Below, piece by piece: positions 1 to 5,365 of a DNA stretch of 5,857 nucleotides. The position numbers and the translations under genes are program-made. The notes under the pieces were generated by a model. The model was not told the origin of the DNA, did not search any database, and saw only the letters and a list, made by a program, of their open reading frames with translations. The first letter of the stretch is position 1. Every line of letters starts with the position of its first letter. This DNA is from Planctomycetota bacterium (GTDB lineage Bacteria; Planctomycetota; Phycisphaerae; Phycisphaerales; UBA1924), in assembly GCA_023412695.1 (NCBI GenBank), contig JAEYNG010000331.1:1-5857 (forward strand), in the 5' to 3' direction.

Positions 1-506
1 GGCGTGGGTGGGTCGCCGGGCAGGCCCGTGCTCACCCAGAACGCCTCGAACGCGCTGTCGGCCACGGGCGCGACCGCGACGAGCGACGCCCAGTAGGTCC
101 CGCCCTTGAGCCAGAAGCAGTCGAAGAAGAACTGGAACTGGTAGAGGTTGAAGCCGTTGGGCCCGCTCTCGATGAACGCCGCGCACTCCGAGTCGAACTC
201 CTCGATGAGCTCGCCCGGCCGTCCGTTGCAGTCGTCGAAGATCAGCAGCCGCGCGCGGATCGCGAAGTCCGGGTTCGCCTGCTTCACGAGCATCTTGCCC
301 GTGAACGTCGTCAGCCGGTGCACAGCGGAGGGGCAGAGGTAGAAGTCGTCTGCCGCCTTGATGACGACGTCATCGGTCGTGCCGCGGTCGAACGACCACT
401 CGCCGTTCACCAGGTCCCAATCGCCGGTATGCCACAGGGAGTACGTCTCCTGCACGCCGCCGGAGTTGTCCTTGCACGGGCACGGGATCTCGCAGCACTC
501 CTGCGT
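1..506 (-). other. Start of a C-terminal beta-sandwich module ('ADDF' type) of the large CDS
   Basis: After a CCEIPCPCKDNSGG linker, residues about 1365-1518 read as a module with IKAADDFYL, then a strand-rich stretch containing LLIFDDCNGRPGELIEEF and a later GTYWASLVAV strand. Planctomycete exported proteins often carry an 'ADDF ... V.fY.d..G.PG' beta-sandwich of this kind, which I recognise from memory rather than from a search. The module is cut by the window edge, and what anchors the protein lies further along the minus strand. Confidence 0.55.
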
Positions 507-3500
507 CGGCGCGATGCAGATGGCGTTCGAGTACACCGCGTCGCAGAAGTCGCTGCTCTCCGGGCAGTCCGGGCCGGAGAGGTCGGCGTAGTTGATGCGG
601 ACCCGGTAGCAGGCGGTGTCCACGGTCGGGTCGAAGGAGCGAATCTCCAGGCAGCTTGTCGTCTGACCGGGCAGGTCTTCCCACGCGCCGATGTGGGGGA
701 TCGCCTGCTTCTGCCATTGGTAGCACACCGGCCCGTCGGCGGTAGAGACATCGCAGCACAGCAGGATCTGCGTCCCGGGACAGAACAGGCAGTTGCCCTC
801 GCCATCGGTGATGCCCGACTCGCACAGAAGCTCGCACGGCACGATCTCCGGACGGACGTCGAGGCACCCGCACCCGCTGGTGACCCACGGGCACTTGTCG
901 AGGTCGTTGGGGTCGCAGACACGGACGCGGAAGAAGTAGCACAACTCGTCGGCGACTTCCGCCGCGTCAAGGCAGTGCTCAAACGTCAGCGGCTGGCCCT
1001 GGGTCCACGTGCCGGAGGTCAACAGGTCGCCGTCACCGGCGGTGTCGCACGACGGCTTCCGCCGCCACTCCCAGCACAGCGGCGTGGTGCCGGTGTAGCC
1101 GACCGTGGTCGTGAAGCACACCGGTGCGCCCTCGCACACGGCGGCGTCCGCCGGGTTGAGCGTCACGGTGGGCTGGGGTCGGACGATGAGCGTGCAGTTC
1201 GCCGAGCGTGCGGTGCACGTCGCGTCAGCGCAGTACGCCTTCATGTAGTAGTTCCCCGCGAGTGTCTGGGCCTGCGCGGGCGAGAGCCCCTCAAGGTCCC
1301 AGACGATGCAGGTGCTGAACTGATTGTTGCCCAGCGGCACAGTGTTGATCGTGACGCCGACGGGGCTGCCGTTGCTCACGATGATGTCGTCGCCTTCGAC
1401 GCCCGGGACGCCAAGGTCCTTGTACCACGTGACGACGGGCGTGCAGCCGTCGGAGGCGGTGATGGTGTAGCAGCAGTCCTGGACGCCGCCCGCGCCGCCG
1501 CCGCCGCACACGACCGCAGTCCCGCCGCCGGTGATCTCCGGTGCGCAGAAGACGGTCAGGCGGGCGCACGTGCTGGTCACCGCGGTGCACTCACCGCCCG
1601 CGCCGCCGTCGCAGTATGACACGACCACGTAGTAGTAGCCGTTGTCGTCCTGCACGCCGGCGGGCTCGCTCGGGCAGCGGGCACGCGCCGGCAGGAAGTT
1701 CAGCGTGGGGAAGTTCGAGTTCGGGATCGGCGTGCCGCCCGAGCCGGGACCTGTGCACGGCGAGTCCGTGCGGAACCACTGGTAGCACAGCGGGCCTCCC
1801 GAGCCGCTCGCACTCACGCTGATCGAGGTCGGGGTGCCGTCGCAGACCGAGGAGGGCTGGGGCTGAGCGGTGATCGTCGGCGGGACGCCGATCGTAATGC
1901 ACGTGCAGGCGACCACCTCCGACTCGCACACACCGAAGAGCTCGAACTCGGGCGGCGGGGGCTGCGTGTCGCCGCAGTTCTGACGGCGTGCGACGGCGTA
2001 GTAGCAGCCCGTCTCGGCCGTCGTCGCGTCGTTGATGCACAGCCGGCCGTCCGCGAGCACCGAGATGCTCGGCAGCGAGACCGATGGGAGCTCGACGTCG
2101 CCGACAGCCGGGACGGTCGTCGGCGGGCACGGATTCAGGTTGCCGGGGTTGCGCCGGTACCACGTGATCGCGAACTCGCCCGGGCAGGTCGAGTCCAGTT
2201 GCGGCACCAGGAATACGTCATCGCCGACGCAGTAGCTGCACGTCGGGTTCACGACCAGCGTCCCCACGTTGTCGCAGGTGTTGGTGCTGGGGTTGCCCGG
2301 AGCGCGCGTCTGGCACGTCAGCGACAGCGAAGCGGTGATCGCCGCGGGCGACTCGTCCGCGCCCATGTCCGATTGGCACTGCGACCGCCGACGCGTCTGC
2401 GGGATCGCCGGCGAGTCTGTGATGTTCGGGTTGCCGTCGCGATCCGAGAAGCCGTCGGCTGGCGACGCATCGTCGGTCGCGGTGTTGTCGTCATAGTCGC
2501 CGCGGCAGTGGCCCGTCTCGGCCCCGCACGCGACAAAGAACTCCGCCAGCAGCGAGTTCCACTGATTGTTCGGGTCGGAGACGCCCACGAACATCGCGTC
2601 CGACTCCGCCTCGAACGCGCGGTCGATCGCGGGCGAGCACACGGTCAGGTGCACGTTGCCCGCGGGGAGATCCTCGAACAGCGGGTCGCAGTTGATGTTG
2701 CCGCCGTTGCCGCCGGCCGCGTTCAGCGAGCCGACACTCGGCCCGCTGAGCTCGACGTCAGTGAACCGCACCTGCACCTGCGGCGGGAGCGGGAGGGTGA
2801 ACGCCTGATCCGCCAGCGGCAGCGTCCACGTGTCGCCGACAATCGAGTTCTGGATGACCACCGGGTCAGAGGGCTTGGGCCCGAACTGGATGGCCTTGCC
2901 CGTGCCGCGGATGTCGGCGATCGTGCAGTGCAGGATCGCCGCGCCCGCGCCGTTGTTGAAGATGCCCGCGCCCTGCGAGGCCGTGTTGCCGGTCAGGGTG
3001 CAGTTGTAGAGGAACGGCCGGCCGCCGCCGAGGAACAGGCCGCCGCCCGCGCCCAGCGGGGATGTCGCGGTGTTGAGACGGATGATGCAGTCGTCGAACG
3101 CGACGTCCGCGTTGTTATCGACATACACGCCGCCGCCCGACGGCGCCGCGTTGCTCTGGATCGTGCACTGCCGGTAGAGGCTGCGCTGCGAGCCGGTCAT
3201 GCGCCCCGCACCGCCGACGTTCGCGCCGACGTTGTTGAAGAAGAACGAGTTGACGATCTCCATGTTCGTCGATTCGCTCAGCACCGCGCCGCCGTCCGCA
3301 AGCGTCGTGAAGTTCGGCTCGCCCGCGTTGGGGCCGCCGAATGTGCATGCGAACATTGTCACCCTGTCCGAAAGCTCGCCGTGGAACGCGCCGCCGCCGG
3401 TCTCGCCCGTGCCGGACAACGCGGCCTGCGCCTGGTTGCCCTTGAATACGACGTCCGTCAGCTGCCGCTCGCCCGGGCCGCGGCAGAACATGCCGCCGCC

Positions 3501-4556
3501 CTCGCCGCCGATGTTGTCCGTGAACGTCGTCACCGTCAGCGGTGCCGCCGCGGAACGCATGAACACCGGCGCCGAGCCGCTGCCCCCGCCCACGGCCCGC
3601 GGCCCCGCCCAGAAGCCGCCGCCCAGGCCCGTCGCGATCGGGCCGACCGGGCCCGCGCGGTTGCCCGTGAACGTGCACCCGAGCACAACCGAGATATCGC
3701 TGGTCGCGACCGCGCCGCCCTGCTGGTTGGCGTGGTTCCCGGTGAACGTGCAGCGTGTGAGCCTGAAGAACGCGCGGGCCTCGAGTTCAAGGCCCTCGTT
3801 GGGGTCGCGGTTGCCGTCCTCGAACCGGATCGCGCCGCCGTCGGCGAGCGCGAAGTTGTTGTTGAACGCGCAGTTCGTGGCCTCGAAGTAGCTCGGCGCA
3901 CCGGTGCCCGAGGCCGTCGATTCCACAAACACCGCACCGCCCGAGCTATTGGTGCCCAAGTCCGCGCGGCCATCCGCCAGCGTCAGGTTCTCCAGCGTCA
4001 GACTGCCGCCGTTCTCAACAAAGAAGAAGCGGAAGCGGTCAGCCTGCAACGCGTCGGGCGATCGGCGGATGATCGCCGCGGCAGGATCGCCGCTGCGGCC
4101 CGTCACGCGGAGCACGCGCCCCGCCCCGACCTTTGCAAACGCCGAGACGTCCGTCGCGAACTGATCAGCCTTGAGCAGCGAGTACTGGCCGCAGACATAC
4201 ACCTGCGGCACGTTGTTCTCGAGCGCGTACCGGACGGCGCAGATCAGCCGCCGGCCCGCTTCTTCGGCCTCGTCGCTCCCCGGCGCGGCGCCCAGCGGCG
4301 CGCCCGGAATGAACAGGCACGTGCCCGGCGCACCCGTGCACCCGCCCGGATCCGTGCACCCGATCCCCGCGGGGATGTTGCAGCCAAACGGAACGGGCGA
4401 CACCACGCACGGGCAATCCCCGCTCGCGGGGGTGAAGCATGACGTGCAATCCACGTTCTGCGCGTTCGCGGCAGGCCCGCCGGCCACCATGGCAAGTAGG
4501 AGCGCAGGAAGAGTTTGAAGCGGACGACGACACAAAGACATGAATGACCGGACCAC
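1..4556 (-). CDS. Large secreted beta-helix / Ig-like surface protein (choice-of-anchor Q type), C-terminus beyond the window
   Basis: This frame stays open from an in-frame TGA at 4590-4592 to the left edge, giving at least 1518 residues. Residues 1-32 are a signal peptide (twin Arg, LPALLLAMVAGG core, likely cleavage after ANA). Residues 37-80 hold eight Cys. Residues about 190-535 form a right-handed parallel beta-helix of FxxN...GG(A/G) coils. SPAID (641-645) and DMGADE (730-735) are hallmarks of the choice-of-anchor Q family. About five Ig-like modules follow (about 737-1350; core Trp at 799, 927, 1044, 1162/1164 and 1281). A beta-sandwich with ADDF (1402-1405) then begins. I count about 80 Cys, which suggests a disulfide-stabilised extracytoplasmic protein. 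Three in-frame starts are possible: ATG 4568, GTG 4556 and ATG 4541. I chose GTG 4556 because GGAGG lies 5 bases upstream; ATG 4541 also leaves a good signal peptide. No catalytic site is recognisable. Adhesion, glycan binding or a structural envelope role is inference. Confidence 0.92.
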   Translation of the reverse strand, partial: MVRSFMSLCRRPLQTLPALLLAMVAGGPAANAQNVDCTSCFTPASGDCPCVVSPVPFGCNIPAGIGCTDPGGCTGAPGTCLFIPGAPLGAAPGSDEAEEAGRRLICAVRYALENNVPQVYVCGQYSLLKADQFATDVSAFAKVGAGRVLRVTGRSGDPAAAIIRRSPDALQADRFRFFFVENGGSLTLENLTLADGRADLGTNSSGGAVFVESTASGTGAPSYFEATNCAFNNNFALADGGAIRFEDGNRDPNEGLELEARAFFRLTRCTFTGNHANQQGGAVATSDISVVLGCTFTGNRAGPVGPIATGLGGGFWAGPRAVGGGSGSAPVFMRSAAAPLTVTTFTDNIGGEGGGMFCRGPGERQLTDVVFKGNQAQAALSGTGETGGGAFHGELSDRVTMFACTFGGPNAGEPNFTTLADGGAVLSESTNMEIVNSFFFNNVGANVGGAGRMTGSQRSLYRQCTIQSNAAPSGGGVYVDNNADVAFDDCIIRLNTATSPLGAGGGLFLGGGRPFLYNCTLTGNTASQGAGIFNNGAGAAILHCTIADIRGTGKAIQFGPKPSDPVVIQNSIVGDTWTLPLADQAFTLPLPPQVQVRFTDVELSGPSVGSLNAAGGNGGNINCDPLFEDLPAGNVHLTVCSPAIDRAFEAESDAMFVGVSDPNNQWNSLLAEFFVACGAETGHCRGDYDDNTATDDASPADGFSDRDGNPNITDSPAIPQTRRRSQCQSDMGADESPAAITASLSLTCQTRAPGNPSTNTCDNVGTLVVNPTCSYCVGDDVFLVPQLDSTCPGEFAITWYRRNPGNLNPCPPTTVPAVGDVELPSVSLPSISVLADGRLCINDATTAETGCYYAVARRQNCGDTQPPPPEFELFGVCESEVVACTCITIGVPPTITAQPQPSSVCDGTPTSISVSASGSGGPLCYQWFRTDSPCTGPGSGGTPIPNSNFPTLNFLPARARCPSEPAGVQDDNGYYYVVVSYCDGGAGGECTAVTSTCARLTVFCAPEITGGGTAVVCGGGGAGGVQDCCYTITASDGCTPVVTWYKDLGVPGVEGDDIIVSNGSPVGVTINTVPLGNNQFSTCIVWDLEGLSPAQAQTLAGNYYMKAYCADATCTARSANCTLIVRPQPTVTLNPADAAVCEGAPVCFTTTVGYTGTTPLCWEWRRKPSCDTAGDGDLLTSGTWTQGQPLTFEHCLDAAEVADELCYFFRVRVCDPNDLDKCPWVTSGCGCLDVRPEIVPCELLCESGITDGEGNCLFCPGTQILLCCDVSTADGPVCYQWQKQAIPHIGAWEDLPGQTTSCLEIRSFDPTVDTACYRVRINYADLSGPDCPESSDFCDAVYSNAICIAPTQECCEIPCPCKDNSGGVQETYSLWHTGDWDLVNGEWSFDRGTTDDVVIKAADDFYLCPSAVHRLTTFTGKMLVKQANPDFAIRARLLIFDDCNGRPGELIEEFDSECAAFIESGPNGFNLYQFQFFFDCFWLKGGTYWASLVAVAPVADSAFEAFWVSTGLPGDPPT
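507..2348 (-). repeat. About five tandem Ig-like, cysteine-rich modules inside the large CDS
   Basis: After the DMGADE motif come modules of roughly 110-150 residues: about 737-890, 892-1003, 1005-1126, 1127-1238 and 1239-1350. Several open with a Pro-rich linker and a Val-Cys-(Asp/Glu)-Gly element (QPSSVCDG, DAAVCEGAP) and then a Cys/Trp strand (PLCYQWFR, PLCWEWRR, PVCYQWQK, VTWYKD, ITWYRR). They end in Leu-x-Val strands (ARLTVFCAP, CTLIVRPQ, CGCLDVRPE). This is the Cys...Trp core expected of bacterial Ig-like folds with extra Cys. The first module (737-890) is the least canonical. Boundaries are approximate. Confidence 0.7.
2958..3980 (-). repeat. Beta-helix coil repeats (FxxN...GG-type), about ten copies inside the large CDS
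   Basis: Residues about 193-533 contain degenerate tandem units, each with an aromatic or aliphatic residue, two variable residues and Asn, followed 5-15 residues later by a glycine turn and a hydrophobic strand. Examples are FNNNFALADGGAI, FTGNHANQQGGAV, FTDNIGGEGGGMF, IQSNAAPSGGGVYV and LTGNTASQGAGIF. Several units are preceded by Cys-Thr (CTFTGN, CTLTGN). The pattern matches right-handed parallel beta-helix coils and the FxxN / GG(A/L/V)I signature of chlamydial polymorphic membrane protein repeats. These are protein-level repeats; the DNA has diverged, so recent slippage is unlikely. Confidence 0.85.
4459..4556 (-). other. Signal peptide of the large surface protein
   Basis: From the GTG start the first 32 residues have a basic n-region (Arg3, Arg10, Arg11), a hydrophobic core (LPALLLAMVAGG) and an ANA|Q cleavage-like site. 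This marks the product for export. The twin Arg followed by PLQ loosely resembles a Tat motif, but it lacks the usual Ser/Thr before the Arg pair and the Phe two residues after it, so Sec export is the better reading. Starting at ATG 4541 removes five residues and leaves the signal intact. Confidence 0.8.
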
Positions 4557-4561
4557 GGAAG

Positions 4562-4566
4562 CCTCC
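4562..4566 (-). promoter_or_regulatory. Shine-Dalgarno sequence supporting GTG start at 4556
   Basis: On the minus strand GGAGG lies 5 bases before the in-frame GTG at 4556. ATG 4568 has no comparable site upstream, and ATG 4541 is 20 bases from this GGAGG, too far for normal pairing. This favours GTG 4556, although planctomycetes do not always rely on Shine-Dalgarno pairing. Confidence 0.5.
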
Positions 4567-4670
4567 ATTGGGCGTTTAAACCACTCGAATCAGCGGCAAG
4601 CAAACCCGCCGATCAAGGTGGTATGCACCGATTGCCCCGGGATGGTGTAACGGTGTCAGTCGCACGCAAC

Positions 4671-4723
4671 AATCCCCAGAACAGGGCATTTTCACCAAAA
4701 ATGGTGTGCCTGTTTGGGGGATT
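4671..4723. repeat. Long imperfect inverted repeat (potential hairpin or operator)
   Basis: The arms pair as AATCCCC (4671-4677) with GGGGATT (4717-4723), AACAGG (4680-4685) with CCTGTT (4709-4714), CA (4687-4688) with TG (4707-4708), and CACCA (4693-4697) with TGGTG (4702-4706), around an AAAA loop. This gives about 20 base pairs, interrupted by a small internal loop, one bulged G and a bulged TTTT. No U-run follows either arm and it lies upstream of both genes, so it is not a typical terminator for either. A DNA-level operator or a structured 5' leader is more plausible. Confidence 0.6.
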
Positions 4724-4892
4724 ATGAATTCGCAAGGACTTACATACGCTCGCGACGAGAAAATATTTTGTCACCAATTGCGGGGACGTCTTGCTCTGAT
4801 TTCACTTCCGGCCTCACAACCTCCCCCAACTGGCCGTTTCGCGTTCCCCGCCTAGCATTGGCCCCCCTGACCGGGTCGCGTCAGGAGAGCCC

Positions 4893-4897
4893 GAGGG
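4893..4897 (+). promoter_or_regulatory. Shine-Dalgarno-like site for atpC
   Basis: GAGGG lies 7 bases before the ATG at 4905, a normal spacing. A second, stronger-looking AGGAG at 4883-4887 is 17 bases from the ATG, too far for canonical use. Confidence 0.45.
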
Positions 4898-4904
4898 CGC
4901 ACGC

Positions 4905-5348
4905 ATGGCCAGCCAGACTTTCCGTTGCCGTTTGATCACCCGCGAGTTGCTTGTCCTGGACGAGGCCGCGACCGCGGCAGTGGTGCCCGCCTGGGACGGG
5001 TTGTTCGGCGTTCGCCCGAACCGCGCCCCGATCGTCGCGCAGCTCGGCACCGGCGAGCTCCGGCTCGACTTCCCGGATTCGGGGTCGGCCAAGGGCGGCT
5101 CGCGTGCATTCTTCGTTGACGACGGCTTTGTGCAGATGGTGAACAACGAGCTCACCATCCTCGCCGTGACGGCGATCCCCGCCGAAAGCCTGAACGTCGC
5201 CGACGCGCAGGCCGAACTCGCCGAGGTGTCGTCCCGCAACCTCGAGTCGCTCCCCCTCGCCGAGCGTGAGAAGGTCCGCCAGCGGCGCCAGAAGGCGTCG
5301 ATCAAGCTGCAGACCGCGCGGAGCTTCAAGACCCGCGGCGCGATCTAA
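4905..5348 (+). CDS. atpC: F1Fo ATP synthase epsilon subunit
   Basis: The 147-residue product is the epsilon subunit of the F1 sector, part of the central stalk with gamma, which couples proton flow through the membrane to ATP synthesis and can inhibit hydrolysis through its C-terminal helices. Residues 1 to about 90 match the N-terminal beta-sandwich: FRCRLITRE at the start, WDGLFGVRPNRAP (30-42), GELRLDF, and FFVDDGFVQMVNNELTILA. The remainder is a charged helical hairpin (AELAEV..., EREKVRQRRQKA...). Length is normal for the family. The usual His of the G(I/V)xPxHAP motif is Arg40 here. Normally atpC follows atpD at the end of the atp operon; here it stands alone, divergent from the surface-protein gene and convergent with smpB, so it probably has its own promoter. 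The ATG at 4905 gives the expected N-terminus. Confidence 0.95.
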   Translation: MASQTFRCRLITRELLVLDEAATAAVVPAWDGLFGVRPNRAPIVAQLGTGELRLDFPDSGSAKGGSRAFFVDDGFVQMVNNELTILAVTAIPAESLNVADAQAELAEVSSRNLESLPLAEREKVRQRRQKASIKLQTARSFKTRGAI

Positions 5349-5365
5349 GTCTTCTGCAATCCGGC

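Larger units (their letters stand above)
4557..4904. promoter_or_regulatory. Divergent intergenic control region between the surface-protein gene and atpC
   Basis: This 348-base stretch holds no credible gene. It separates two genes that point away from each other, so both promoters should lie here. Its centre is AT-rich (44 of 100 bases are G or C in 4671-4770) compared with the GC-rich coding sequence on either side. Visible elements are an inverted repeat at 4671-4723, repeated TGGTG/CACCA half-sites, a minus-strand CATAAT (-10-like) at 4721-4726 without a good -35, and a plus-strand TTGTCA (-35-like) at 4768-4773 with only a poor -10 downstream. I cannot assign either promoter with confidence. 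Confidence 0.6.

Noticed and set aside
318..1619. A 433-codon open frame on the plus strand
   Set aside because: It shows the same Arg/Ala/Val-rich composition and is a shadow of the Ig-like modules encoded on the minus strand.
2199..4442. A 747-codon open frame on the plus strand, opposite the beta-helix and first Ig region
   Set aside because: It is extremely rich in Arg, Ala and Val with no domain pattern, and it lies antisense to a frame with a signal peptide, family motifs and ordered repeats. Strong GC codon bias in the real gene suppresses antisense stops, which explains its length.
4617..4655. Short GGTG/CACC and CACCG/CGGTG inverted repeats as separate hairpins
   Set aside because: The stems are four to five bases and overlap each other. 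They are noted only as part of the half-site cluster.
4671..4723. Inverted repeat as a transcription terminator
   Set aside because: Both flanking genes start on either side and run away from it, and neither arm is followed by a T-run. It could only terminate read-through, for which there is no evidence.
4714..4935. A 73-codon plus-strand frame entering atpC
   Set aside because: It is out of frame with atpC, has no recognisable motif, and crosses the likely control region.
4814..5329. A 171-codon open frame on the minus strand covering atpC
   Set aside because: Its sequence is Ser/Arg-rich and featureless, while the opposite strand gives a full-length, well-matched epsilon subunit.
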